From Candidatus Gastranaerophilales bacterium (GTDB lineage: Bacteria; Cyanobacteriota; Vampirovibrionia; Gastranaerophilales; Gastranaerophilaceae), in NCBI GenBank assembly GCA_944326555.1, contig CALVEK010000005.1, positions 1-64,000 on the forward strand: a stretch of 64,000 nt of DNA, written 5' to 3'. This document shows positions 51,915 to 60,462 of the stretch, piece after piece. Made by a program: the position numbers and the translations under genes. The notes beneath the pieces were generated by a model. That model was given only the letters and a program-made list of their open reading frames with translations, was not told the DNA's origin and ran no database searches. Numbering within the stretch: the first letter of the stretch is position 1; the number at the start of each line of letters is the position of its first letter.

Positions 51915-53756
51915 ATGACAAAAAGAAGATTATACATATTATTTATATTTGTTTTTATTATAGTTGTTTTATCAAGTTGCATAAGGGTTGATAATCCTGG
52001 TGAGGATTTGACTCAAAAAAATGTCGAAAAATTTGTACAAGATGAATTTACACCGTATCCTGTTGGAACAAAAACAATTGATGGAGTTGATTATCTTTTA
52101 TCAAGGTCTCCTGCCGGAAAATATGGAGGAATTCTTGTATCAAGTACAATTGGAGAAGGTCCTAAAACCTTTAACAGTTGGAACTCTATGGATGCAACAT
52201 CTTCGCTTGCATCGGATATAATGTTTGATGCTCTTGTCGGAACTGATCCTTATACAGGAGAGGTTTTTCCAAAACTTGCCAAGAGCATTAAAGTTTTACC
52301 TGACAAAAAAACTTATACAATTGAGCTCAGGCATGGTTTAAAATGGTCTGATGGCAAGGAAATAACAGCTGATGATGTTTTCTTTACATGGAATACCATC
52401 ATATTTGGAGGTTTTGGTAATACCAGTACAAGAGATGCGATGTATATCGGTGATAAGCTACCTGTTATTGAAAAATTGGACAAGTATACCGTAAAATTCA
52501 CTACACCTAAGCCGTTTTCACCTTTCTTGAGGCAATTATCAGTCCCTATAGCTCCAAAGCATATTCTTGAACCTGTTACCAAACAAGGAAAAAGAGCTTT
52601 TGCTTCTTTTTGTAGTTCAAGTGCTGACCCAAAAACTTTTGTTACAAGCGGTGCATTTAGATTAAAAGAATATGTTCCTGCTCAGAGATTGGTTTATGAA
52701 AGAAATCCTAACTATTATATGATCGATGAAAAAGGACAAAAACTTCCTTATCTTGATAAGTATATTATTTTGATAGTTGGTGATTTGAATAATGAACTTT
52801 TGAAATTTAAATCAAAAGAGCTTGATACAGTGAGCCTTAGGGGAACTAACGTTGCTTTATTTAAAGAAAAAGAAAAATTTTCCGATTATAAAGTTTATAA
52901 TTTGGGACCTGATACTGGTACGATGTATTTTACTTACAACTTGAATACAAGAAAAAATGACAAAGGTAAGTATTATGTTAATCCTGTAAAACAAAAGTGG
53001 TTTAATGACAAAAATTTCAGGGCTGCTACGGATTATGCTCTTGATAGAGAAAACATGGTGTTTAATATAGCAAGTGGTGTTGCTGCACCATTGTTTACTC
53101 CAGAGCCGTTATCTTCAATTTATTTGAATGAAACTGTTGCAAAAGGTCATCCCCAAGATATGCAAAAAGCAAGAGAACTTCTTAAAGCGTCAGGCTTTTA
53201 TTGGAAAAATAAAAAGCTGTACGATAAAGAGGGAAATAAGGTCGAGTTTGATTTGTATACAAATGCCGGTAATACCGAACGTGAATCAATTGGTGTTATG
53301 GTTAAGCAAGACTTGGAAGAACTGGGTATGACAGTTAATTTTAAACCGATTGAGTTTAATACTCTTGTCAGCAAGTTGGTTAATTCAAACGATTTTGATG
53401 CTGTTATTATGGGCTTTACAGGTAGTCCGCTAGAACCTTATGGAGGTAAAAACGTTTGGTATTCAAATGGTACATTGCATGTTTTTAATATGAGAAAAAC
53501 TCCGCATGAAAACATTAATCTTTTTGCTTGGGAAAAACAGCTTAATGATATTTTTGATAAAGCATCACTGGAACTTAATTTTGAAAAAAGAAAAACTTTA
53601 TATGAACAGTATCAGCAACTTGTTTATGACGAAAAGCCAATTATATACCTGTATTCACCAATAAGGGTAACAGCTGTAAGAAATAAGTTTGGAAATATTC
53701 ACCCTACAGAATTAGGTGGAGTTGTTCATAACCTTGAAGAAATATATGTAAAGTAA
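51915..53756 (+). CDS. Peptide-type ABC transporter substrate-binding lipoprotein
   Basis: 613 aa SBP_bac_5 family. A lipoprotein signal (LYILFIFVFIIVVLSSC) has its lipobox Cys at about 23. YTIELRHGLKWSDGKEITAD ... DVFFTWNTI is the family's conserved region, followed by NPNYYMIDEKGQKLPYLDKY and FRAATDYALDRENMV. It probably binds oligopeptides or similar solutes outside the inner membrane. No permease or ATPase genes are adjacent, so its partners are elsewhere. Its stop codon abuts the stop of the convergent LysM gene. Confidence 0.9.
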   Translation: MTKRRLYILFIFVFIIVVLSSCIRVDNPGEDLTQKNVEKFVQDEFTPYPVGTKTIDGVDYLLSRSPAGKYGGILVSSTIGEGPKTFNSWNSMDATSSLASDIMFDALVGTDPYTGEVFPKLAKSIKVLPDKKTYTIELRHGLKWSDGKEITADDVFFTWNTIIFGGFGNTSTRDAMYIGDKLPVIEKLDKYTVKFTTPKPFSPFLRQLSVPIAPKHILEPVTKQGKRAFASFCSSSADPKTFVTSGAFRLKEYVPAQRLVYERNPNYYMIDEKGQKLPYLDKYIILIVGDLNNELLKFKSKELDTVSLRGTNVALFKEKEKFSDYKVYNLGPDTGTMYFTYNLNTRKNDKGKYYVNPVKQKWFNDKNFRAATDYALDRENMVFNIASGVAAPLFTPEPLSSIYLNETVAKGHPQDMQKARELLKASGFYWKNKKLYDKEGNKVEFDLYTNAGNTERESIGVMVKQDLEELGMTVNFKPIEFNTLVSKLVNSNDFDAVIMGFTGSPLEPYGGKNVWYSNGTLHVFNMRKTPHENINLFAWEKQLNDIFDKASLELNFEKRKTLYEQYQQLVYDEKPIIYLYSPIRVTAVRNKFGNIHPTELGGVVHNLEEIYVK

Positions 53757-54554
53757 TTATTTTTGTTCATTCGGGTAGAGAAATTTAAACATTTCTCTCA
53801 ACTTTTGTCCAGCTTTTTCATGTGCAAAGTTTGTAAAAACAATTGATTCGTGGTCTATTTTTCCATTTATTTTTCCGCTGTTTTCATCAGTGCCTTTGCT
53901 TATGTCCATAAATGCAAACGTAGTTGATAATTCTTTTGTATCAATTTTTTTGTTTCCATCTATATCTAAGTTATTAAATATTGTTCTGATAACTTCTTCA
54001 GATGGTGTATCTAATCCGAACGATTCGGCATCTTTTTTCTCTTTTGCATAAAACTCTTCAAAAGTCAGAGTTGACGTATCTTCATCTGTATTTGCGTTTA
54101 GTATATTAGATTGTGAAAATTTTAAAAGACCGGATGTATAGGTCTGTGCTTTTTGTTCTGAAGGAACTTTTGTCATATCCGTTCCAAGAAAATCAAAATC
54201 TTCTACAGGAGGTTTTCCTTGTTGATTTTCACTTATTGCATATTGGTATGTTTTTTCAATGTTTTCTTTATCAAACGCCCATTTTTCATAGTTTTGTGCT
54301 TGTTCTGTTGTTACTTGTGTTGTGGGTGTTGTGTTTTCTCCTTGAGTTGGATTTGTATTTCTTTCCAATGTATCTGTTGCATCGCTCAATTCTATCTTTT
54401 TGCCTGCAAATATGAGATTTGGGTTGCTTATTCCGTTAGCTTTTGCAACTTCATTAACTTTTTTAGCTATATCTGCGTTATTACTGAGGTTGAATTGCCT
54501 TTTGCAGATGTTCCAAAGGTTGTCGCCTGATTTTATTGTATAGCTGTGCGTCAT
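53757..54554 (-). CDS. LysM and EF-hand protein without a signal peptide
   Basis: 265 aa. An N-terminal LysM domain (SYTIKSGDNLWNICKRQFN ... GISNPNLIFAGKKIEL, residues 4-53) starts almost at the first residue. A Thr/Gln-rich linker follows, then a C-terminal calcium-binding EF-hand loop DIDGNKKIDTKE near residue 195, and a second, weaker candidate near DEDTSTLTFEEF. LysM would bind peptidoglycan, yet no signal peptide or membrane helix is visible, so export would need a non-Sec route or the protein is cytoplasmic. Convergent with the peptide-binding lipoprotein. Confidence 0.82.
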   Translation of the reverse strand: MTHSYTIKSGDNLWNICKRQFNLSNNADIAKKVNEVAKANGISNPNLIFAGKKIELSDATDTLERNTNPTQGENTTPTTQVTTEQAQNYEKWAFDKENIEKTYQYAISENQQGKPPVEDFDFLGTDMTKVPSEQKAQTYTSGLLKFSQSNILNANTDEDTSTLTFEEFYAKEKKDAESFGLDTPSEEVIRTIFNNLDIDGNKKIDTKELSTTFAFMDISKGTDENSGKINGKIDHESIVFTNFAHEKAGQKLREMFKFLYPNEQK

Positions 54555-54679
54555 ATTACTCTCTCTTTTCTATTTATATATATAAAGGTAATTTATTAAT
54601 AAAAATTGCCTTTGATTTTCTTTTCTGTAAAAAAGTTGTATAATTGTTTGCATTAGTTGAGTTTAAAGGGGAGTTTTTA

Positions 54680-56272
54680 ATGAAAGTTTTAATTACTGAT
54701 AAGATAAATGAGTTTGCAAAAAAAATTGTTGATGATGTCGCTGAGGGTGTTTTGTTACCTACAATGAGTGAAGATGAATTGTGTTCTGTTATTGGTGAAT
54801 ACGATGCTTTGATGGTTAGAAGTCAGACTAAGGTTACAGAAAAGGTAATTGAAGCAGGTAAGAATCTCAAAATTATTGGTAGAGCCGGTGTTGGGGTTGA
54901 TAATATTAATCTCGAAGCAGCAACAAAAAAAGGAATTATTGTTGTAAATTCACCTGATGGAAATACCAATGCTGCCGCAGAGCATACAGTCGCTCTTATG
55001 CTTTCTATGTCGAGAAATATTGCGAAAGCTGCTGCTTCTACAAAACAGGGGCTATGGGAACGTTCTAAATTTACAGGGCATGAGGTATTTGGAAAAACTC
55101 TCGGAGTAATTGGTTTTGGAAAAATTGGTCATCACGTTGCCGAAGCTGCAAAGGCTCTTGGCATGAAGGTTGTTGTTTTTGACCCTTATACAACTAAAGA
55201 AGTTGTTGAAAAATTTGGTGCTAAATATTATGAAAATTTGGATGATTTGTGGCCTGTATGTGATTATATTACTGTCCATGTTCCAAAAACAAAAGAAACA
55301 ATGCACATGATTAATAGTGAAACAATTGCAAAAATGAAAAAAGGTGTGCGCCTGATTAACTGTGCAAGAGGCGGTATAATTGACGAAAAAGCACTTGTTG
55401 AAGCCCTCGAGTCAGGGCAAGTCGCTCAGGCTGCTATTGACGTTTTTGAAAATGAGCCTAACATTGCTGAATCTCCGCTTGTCAAAACAACAGGAGACAT
55501 TTTGTTGACACCTCATTTGGGGGCAAGTACAGAAGAAGCTCAACTTAATGTTGCTATTGACGTTGCTCAACAAATTAGAGATGTTTTAGCGGGAGGTTCT
55601 GCTCGTTCAGCTGTAAATATTCCATCTTTAAAACCTGCTAAACTTGAGCCTGTTAAAGATTACATGCAATTGGCAGAAAATATTGGCGAGCTCGCAATGC
55701 AGATGTCTTCAGGTAATTTAAAAGGTATCTATATTACTGTTAAAGGTTCTCTTGCAGAGTTGGATGTTTCTCCACTTGAAACAGCAGTTGTAAAAGGTGT
55801 TTTAAGTTCTTTTATGACAGATGTGAATTATGTTAATGCACCTGTTATTGCAAATAACAAGGGACTTGATGTTTCTACAACTAAGTCCAAAACGTCAACT
55901 GATTATATCGGTTCAATAACATTGAAATTGGTTACAGATAAGCATACAAATACTGTTTCCGGTGCCTTAATTGCAGAAGATATGCCAAGAATAGTCAAGA
56001 TTAACGGCTATAATGCAAGTATAGAACCTGAAAAACACATGTTGTTGATTCCGCACGAAAACAAACCTGCTATGGTTGCAAAGGTTGCAACTGTGTTGGG
56101 TAACAAAAATATTAATATTACAAGAATGAATGTTGCCCAAAATAGAGCTGAGGCAGACAACATATCAATTATGATTATAAATACAGGAAGCGAAGTTGAT
56201 GAATCTGCTCTCAAAGAAATTTCTGCAATAGATGGAATCGGTACGGCAAGATATATTAAATTAAGTTTGTAG
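54680..56272 (+). CDS. serA: D-3-phosphoglycerate dehydrogenase
   Basis: 530 aa from the ATG at 54680 (AAAGGGGAG at good spacing). First enzyme of phosphorylated serine synthesis. The substrate/NAD-binding domains include GRAGVGVDNINLEAATKKGI, the Rossmann motif GVIGFGKIGHHVAE, NCARGGIIDEKAL and the catalytic His in TPHLGAST. An intervening ASB-like domain and a C-terminal ACT domain (about 455-530, GTARYIKL end) make it the long, serine-regulated type. Confidence 0.95.
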   Translation: MKVLITDKINEFAKKIVDDVAEGVLLPTMSEDELCSVIGEYDALMVRSQTKVTEKVIEAGKNLKIIGRAGVGVDNINLEAATKKGIIVVNSPDGNTNAAAEHTVALMLSMSRNIAKAAASTKQGLWERSKFTGHEVFGKTLGVIGFGKIGHHVAEAAKALGMKVVVFDPYTTKEVVEKFGAKYYENLDDLWPVCDYITVHVPKTKETMHMINSETIAKMKKGVRLINCARGGIIDEKALVEALESGQVAQAAIDVFENEPNIAESPLVKTTGDILLTPHLGASTEEAQLNVAIDVAQQIRDVLAGGSARSAVNIPSLKPAKLEPVKDYMQLAENIGELAMQMSSGNLKGIYITVKGSLAELDVSPLETAVVKGVLSSFMTDVNYVNAPVIANNKGLDVSTTKSKTSTDYIGSITLKLVTDKHTNTVSGALIAEDMPRIVKINGYNASIEPEKHMLLIPHENKPAMVAKVATVLGNKNINITRMNVAQNRAEADNISIMIINTGSEVDESALKEISAIDGIGTARYIKLSL

Positions 56273-56275
56273 TTC

Positions 56276-56707
56276 TTACCAGCAGGATCCTACGGATCCT
56301 GCTCCACAAACTTTTCCGTTCACCCAAATTGCATATTCCAGTTCTGTATTTTTAAAGTAGGTGTTCTTTATTTTGGCATTCAATAGAGAAGTCTCTTCAA
56401 GGTCTGCATTTTCGAATGTTGCATTCTCAAGATTAGCATTTTCAAATGTTGCTTTTTCTATGTCTGCTCCTTTAAAGTTTGCTCCTTTTAGATTTGCACC
56501 TTTAAAATTTGCTTCATCAAGTCTTGCTTTTTCAAAATTGAAACCTTCTAAATTCATTCCAGAGAAATTGAATTTTTCAAAATTTGCTTTTTCATAATTT
56601 TTTATTTTTATGTCAAATTTTGTTTTGTTGCAATCATCATCAGCAAAGGCATTATACGTGATTGTCAACAAGGAAAATATAGCAACAATTGTAATAAGTT
56701 TTTTCAT
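56276..56707 (-). CDS. Secreted pentapeptide-repeat protein
   Basis: 143 aa from the ATG at 56707 with AAAGGAG at ideal spacing (a longer reading to 56782 overlaps the upstream gene and is rejected). Signal peptide KKLITIVAIFSLLTITYNAFA. About 80 residues of A(D/N)LxxA-type pentapeptide repeats follow (ANFKGANLKGANFKGADIEK), predicting a right-handed quadrilateral beta-helix. A C-terminal tail has two cysteines (VCGAGSVGSCW). It lies 19 nt after the beta-barrel-like gene; probably periplasmic. Function unknown. Confidence 0.85.
   Translation of the reverse strand: MKKLITIVAIFSLLTITYNAFADDDCNKTKFDIKIKNYEKANFEKFNFSGMNLEGFNFEKARLDEANFKGANLKGANFKGADIEKATFENANLENATFENADLEETSLLNAKIKNTYFKNTELEYAIWVNGKVCGAGSVGSCW
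56281..56303. repeat. Perfect 10-bp inverted repeat at the pentapeptide gene end
   Basis: AGCAGGATCC and GGATCCTGCT separated by TAC, within the last codons of the pentapeptide gene and 8 nt after serA. No T tract on either side, so it is not a typical intrinsic terminator, but it would form a strong hairpin in both transcripts. Confidence 0.85.
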
Positions 56708-56726
56708 ATAATTCTCCTTTAATTCT

Positions 56727-57449
56727 TTAAAGTGATTCATCAGGTTCATCTTTAACTTTTTCGGGCAAGATTTTGCCGACATATTTTGATAAAGAGATTG
56801 AAAATGCTACTCTATCTTCATTATTGTTTGGTATAACAACAGCCGTTGTTATTGATGTAGTTGGCTCAGGTCTTATTTTTAAACCTGCCGCAAAGGCTCC
56901 CCAAGACTCATCTCTTGATACCCAATCTGCAACTACACGAAGTTTGTTTGGAATGATTGTTTGGTCAATACCAAGCATTACTCCGGTAAGAGATGGCATT
57001 TCACTTTTGCCACCAACAAAGCCCCCTGCTGTTAGGGTTGTCTTAGTTTTTCTTATAAGATAGGAGCCATGAGCATATATCATACTGTCAGGATTCTTTC
57101 CCTCCGTAAGTGATGGGGTTAATGTACCTCCTACTGTAAATCTTGTTGAACGCTTTATTTTAAATACTTTTTTTGCTGTTAAGTTTAATTTTACTTCGGT
57201 TTTGTCATCTATAGTTGTTCCTGCTCCAACTGATATTTCTGTGCCTTTGCCGGTACCAATAATTGCTTGTGGTGTAAGTGATACAAATCCGTTACCAAAT
57301 GGTGAAAACCTGTTTGATTGTTTTAAAATAACTTCTCCACCCGGTAATACATCTGATGATGGCACAGTAATAATAGTTTGTTGGGCCATAACTGTGCTTC
57401 CTGTTATAAGTAATAAAAATGTAATGAAAAATTTTAATAAAGTGTGCAT
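56727..57449 (-). CDS. Outer-membrane beta-barrel-like exported protein
   Basis: 240 aa. Signal peptide LLKFFITFLLLITGSTVMAQ. The rest is a series of alternating beta strands typical of small barrels: GNGFVSLTPQAIIGTGKGTE, TEVKLNLTAKKVFKI, STRFTVGGTLTPSLTEG, AFAAGLKIRPEPTTSITTAVV, and VAFSISLSKYVG near the end. It does not end in the usual terminal aromatic, since a charged tail follows. Probably an outer-membrane protein. It forms an operon with the pentapeptide gene. No clear RBS; the leader contains a terminator-like hairpin. Confidence 0.7.
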   Translation of the reverse strand: MHTLLKFFITFLLLITGSTVMAQQTIITVPSSDVLPGGEVILKQSNRFSPFGNGFVSLTPQAIIGTGKGTEISVGAGTTIDDKTEVKLNLTAKKVFKIKRSTRFTVGGTLTPSLTEGKNPDSMIYAHGSYLIRKTKTTLTAGGFVGGKSEMPSLTGVMLGIDQTIIPNKLRVVADWVSRDESWGAFAAGLKIRPEPTTSITTAVVIPNNNEDRVAFSISLSKYVGKILPEKVKDEPDESL

Positions 57450-57500
57450 GCAAACATTATGATTTAAATATTAGTTTCTGTAAATCCTTGTTTAATAAAT

Positions 57501-57541
57501 AAAAAAAGTATCTCCGGCAAAAATTACCTTGTGAGATACTT
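57501..57541 (-). promoter_or_regulatory. Terminator-like structure in the leader of the beta-barrel operon
   Basis: On the minus strand, AAGTATCTC and GAGATACTT form a 9-bp stem (arms at 57533-57541 and 57506-57514) followed by further Ts. An inner GGTAA/TTGCC helix lies within. A TATAAT (57570-57565, minus) just upstream would start transcription about 20 nt before the structure. Located 50-90 nt before the barrel gene's ATG, with no minus-strand gene behind it, it looks like an attenuator. Confidence 0.55.
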
Positions 57542-57681
57542 AAATTAATAACCTTTCGTATCTTATTATAAAAATTTTTTTTTAATTAATCAATACAATT
57601 AATTAGTTTGTAAAGATTAGATAAGATTCTTGAAAAATTTTTTTGATTTTTTTAGACTATTATTTGCACTGGTACGGAATA

Positions 57682-58377
57682 ATGAAAATAAACTTGGTAG
57701 GAAAACAGGCTTGTTGCAGTGATGCATCACAGATTAATTTTAAAGCCAGAGATTATGCTGATGTAAAAACATTTGTCTCTGGTTCTGTTTCTAGTCTTAA
57801 ATTATACGAGCTGGATTCTTATGATTCAAAGTTTTTGGATGTTGTTGCAAATAGGATTAATTTGCGTCAACTTTCTGATTTAAAAAATGTTACTCGTAGG
57901 CAGTTTAACTTGTGGAAAAATGTAATAAACAATGCTATTTTAATGTCAGGTTTTTCTGATCCCCAACGTTCATTTTTACTTACAAAAAATAACAGACCTT
58001 GTGGGATTCTTTCATTTAAGGATTTGCAGGAAGAGTCATATATCGATTATATTTCTACTTGGCCTATTAGTAAGGGGAAAAATGTTAAACTTGCGGGGAC
58101 AGTTCTTATGAAGACTGCTTTTGATATTGCTAAAGAAAATGATACAAAAAAAATATCTCTTACTCTCTTATCAGATAGTCCTTTTGACCTTACTAAATTT
58201 TATAAAAATTTGAGTTTTCAAGATATGAAGACAAAATCTGTTTATGATGCAGACCTTGTTTCTTACAAATCGGATTATGTTGAAAAATCAAAAGAATTGG
58301 AAAAAATCATAGAAATCAATAAATCAAAATCTTCTGAAGATGTTGATTTGAAAAGGATTTTGGATATTAACTATTGA
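57682..58377 (+). CDS. GNAT-like acetyltransferase fold protein
   Basis: 231 aa from the ATG at 57682 (an upstream in-frame ATG at 57643 has no RBS). The N-terminus reads KINLVGKQACCSDASQINFK. The C-terminal half has a GNAT-like arrangement: RPCGILSFKDLQEESYIDYI, AGTVLMKTAFDIAKEN as the acetyl-CoA loop/helix, and KKISLTLLSDSPF leading to LTKFYKNLSF, resembling the 'fYeklGF' end. The canonical Q/RxxGxG/A is weak, so substrate and activity are uncertain. Confidence 0.6.
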   Translation: MKINLVGKQACCSDASQINFKARDYADVKTFVSGSVSSLKLYELDSYDSKFLDVVANRINLRQLSDLKNVTRRQFNLWKNVINNAILMSGFSDPQRSFLLTKNNRPCGILSFKDLQEESYIDYISTWPISKGKNVKLAGTVLMKTAFDIAKENDTKKISLTLLSDSPFDLTKFYKNLSFQDMKTKSVYDADLVSYKSDYVEKSKELEKIIEINKSKSSEDVDLKRILDINY

Positions 58378-58733
58378 TAATAGTGTTTTTTGCAAAAAAA
58401 ACGAGGGGATTTGTAAAGTCTAGCTCATCTTGCGATGTATTCGATTTTACAGCCCAACCCTCGTAAGGTTTTTACACTAGCCGAAACATTAATAACATTA
58501 TAATTATAACACTTTTTTTAACATTATGCAAATACTATGCTTTGTTTGTTAACTAATATTACAATATCTTAATATATGAAAACTCTTTGTACAAAGGCAT
58601 TTTAAGACTAGTTTTAGTATATTTGTTAAAAATTTAGTCTAAATTCTTTATTTTTTTGCATGCCTTTTCACTATTTTGCTATAAGAAATATGAATTTATT
58701 GAAAAAAATCACTAATTTGAATAATATACAGTT
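58378..58733. other. Intergenic region with a candidate small RNA
   Basis: 356 nt between the GNAT-like gene and ribF. The left third contains the minus-strand small-RNA candidate, listed separately. The rest is very AT-rich and should hold the ribF promoter. No ORF or known riboswitch (including the FMN element) recognised. Confidence 0.55.
58394..58490 (-). ncRNA. Candidate stand-alone small RNA
   Basis: Minus-strand unit of about 97 nt. Two TATAAT boxes (58508-58503 and 58502-58497) lie just upstream, and it ends in a U8 tract (58401-58394). The 3' stem ACGAGGG (58464-58458) pairs with CCCTCGT (58407-58401). Inside, TGTAAA/TTTACA (58451-58446 with 58417-58412) encloses CATC-GCAA-GATG, a GNRA tetraloop hairpin at 58437-58426. 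No gene lies downstream on that strand. It matches no RNA family I can name. Confidence 0.55.
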
Positions 58734-59666
58734 ATGCAAGTTTTTTATGAACTTAATAAGAATCAGGATTTGTCATTGTGCCTTGGCTTTTTTGATGGTG
58801 TTCATCAGGGCCACAAGGTTGTTTTGCGAAATGCCGTTAATCTTGCGAAACAAAATGGAATTTCATCGGCAGTAGTTACTTTTAAAGACCATCCGTTGTG
58901 TTATTTGCAGAATCGAAAACCTCAGTATATTCTGCCTATTTCTGAACGATTAGAGTTGTTAGCTGCTCAGGGTATTGATTATGCGTATGTTCTGGATTTT
59001 GATGAAAATATAGCGGATGCATTGGCTGCCGATTATTTGAAAGATTTTATTGTTGAAAATTTGAAGCCAAAATTTATTACAACAGGCTTTAATCATTATT
59101 TTGGTGCTAACAAACAGGGGGATGCTTCTTTTTTAATGGCAAATCAACAAACCTATGGGTACAAGTTTTTTGAGGTTCCCCCAATTACATTCAATAACAC
59201 TCTTATTAGTAGTTCTAAAATAAGACAAATGATAAAAGATGGTTTTGTTGATAAAATTCCTAATCTTTTGGGTACATATTTTTATGTAAAAGGCAGGGTT
59301 GTTACAGGACAAAGAATTGGTCGAACTATTTCTTTTCCTACCGCAAATCTGAAGTATCCGTCTGATGTTGTACCCGTTTCTAAAGGTGTGTATGCTGCTG
59401 TTGTCTCATTTGATGGAAATACGTACAGGGCTATAGTCAATTATGGAAAGAAACCTACTATTGCAACAAATTTGACTTCGACTTTGGAAGCTCATTTACT
59501 CGATTTTAGCGATAATATTTATGACAAAGATATAAAAGTCAGCTTTGTAAAAAAATTAAGAGATGAGAAAAAATTTGAGTCTTTGCCTGACTTGAAATCT
59601 CAAATAGTTAGAGATGAGCAAGCCGCTATTTCTTACTTTGATAATAACAAACTTATGAAGTTGTAA
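58734..59666 (+). CDS. ribF: Bifunctional riboflavin kinase / FAD synthetase
   Basis: 310 aa. An N-terminal nucleotidyltransferase domain (LCLGFFDGVHQGHKVVL with the HxGH-type site, SSSKIRQMI near residue 160) is followed by a C-terminal riboflavin kinase domain (GRTISFPTANLKYP, GVYAAVV, HLLDFSDNIYDKDIKVSFV). It converts riboflavin to FMN and then FAD. Start ATG at 58734; no strong RBS. ribH lies 282 nt downstream. Confidence 0.94.
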   Translation: MQVFYELNKNQDLSLCLGFFDGVHQGHKVVLRNAVNLAKQNGISSAVVTFKDHPLCYLQNRKPQYILPISERLELLAAQGIDYAYVLDFDENIADALAADYLKDFIVENLKPKFITTGFNHYFGANKQGDASFLMANQQTYGYKFFEVPPITFNNTLISSSKIRQMIKDGFVDKIPNLLGTYFYVKGRVVTGQRIGRTISFPTANLKYPSDVVPVSKGVYAAVVSFDGNTYRAIVNYGKKPTIATNLTSTLEAHLLDFSDNIYDKDIKVSFVKKLRDEKKFESLPDLKSQIVRDEQAAISYFDNNKLMKL

Positions 59667-59948
59667 TTATTTTTTATAATAATTTAGTTATACAGATTAA
59701 CAAAATGCTGTATATGAATGAAATGTAAGCTGTACTGATTAGAAGTCTCGGATTTTTTCTGATAAAATACACTATACTCTCTCCCTGCTCTATTTCTATC
59801 TTATTTACGATTCTCACTAATAATTTTAGATTTTTGTATTAGACACATGGAAAATATTGGGCTAAATTTGTAAAAATGCAGTAATATTCCTTTTAAAGAT
59901 AGTTTTTGTATTGTAAAATTTAGTAAACTGTTATTAAAGGAGAATAAA
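59667..59948. other. Intergenic region upstream of ribH
   Basis: 282 nt, AT-rich. It contains the ribH RBS (AAAGGAG at the right end). No FMN riboswitch, tRNA or convincing ORF recognised. Confidence 0.45.
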
Positions 59949-60413
59949 ATGGCAAATATTATACAAGGTAAGTTGACTACTAATGGTGAAAAATTCTGTA
60001 TTGTAATATCAAGATTTAACGAATTTATCGGTTCGAAACTTCTTTCCGGTGCTATTGATGAATTGACAAGACATGGAATTGATGAAGAAACTATCGATGT
60101 AATATGGACGCCTGGTGCTTTTGAGATACCTGTGATTGCGAAAAAAGCTGCATTGTCAAAAAAATATAATGCAATCATTACTCTTGGAGCTGTTATAAAA
60201 GGTTCAACAGGACATTATGATTTTGTTGCCGCAGAAGTATCTAAAGGTATTGCCCAAGTGTCTCTGGAAACAGGTATTCCTGTTATCTTTGGTGTCTTAA
60301 CTACAGACAATTTGGAACAGGCAATTGAAAGAGCAGGTACGAAAGCCGGTAACAAGGGCTCTGAAGCTGCAAAAACTGCCATAGAAATGGCTAACTTGAC
60401 AAAACTGCTATAA
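59949..60413 (+). CDS. ribH: 6,7-dimethyl-8-ribityllumazine synthase
   Basis: 154 aa. Penultimate riboflavin synthesis step. [54 protein letters not shown] and [20 protein letters not shown] are the family motifs. AAAGGAG precedes the ATG. With RibF nearby, the cell makes and activates its own flavins; ribBA, ribD and ribE are elsewhere. Confidence 0.97.
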   Translation: MANIIQGKLTTNGEKFCIVISRFNEFIGSKLLSGAIDELTRHGIDEETIDVIWTPGAFEIPVIAKKAALSKKYNAIITLGAVIKGSTGHYDFVAAEVSKGIAQVSLETGIPVIFGVLTTDNLEQAIERAGTKAGNKGSEAAKTAIEMANLTKLL

Positions 60414-60462
60414 ACTTTTAATATTGACTGAGTGTTTATAGTTTAGTTTATGGAGTTTTTGT

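Noticed and set aside
54644-54679. Longer SerA N-terminus
   Set aside because: The extra 12 residues precede the AAAGGGGAG ribosome site and are absent from the family.
56281-56303. Palindrome as an intrinsic terminator
   Set aside because: No T tract follows on either strand.
56708-56782. Longer pentapeptide protein overlapping the barrel gene
   Set aside because: The signal peptide begins at 56707 with an ideal RBS; the extension would destroy it.
58394-58490. The structured minus-strand RNA as SRP 4.5S RNA or tmRNA
   Set aside because: It has a GNRA hairpin and stem, but lacks the SRP GGAA-capped domain with its AGCAG asymmetric loop, and has no tmRNA acceptor-like end or tag ORF.
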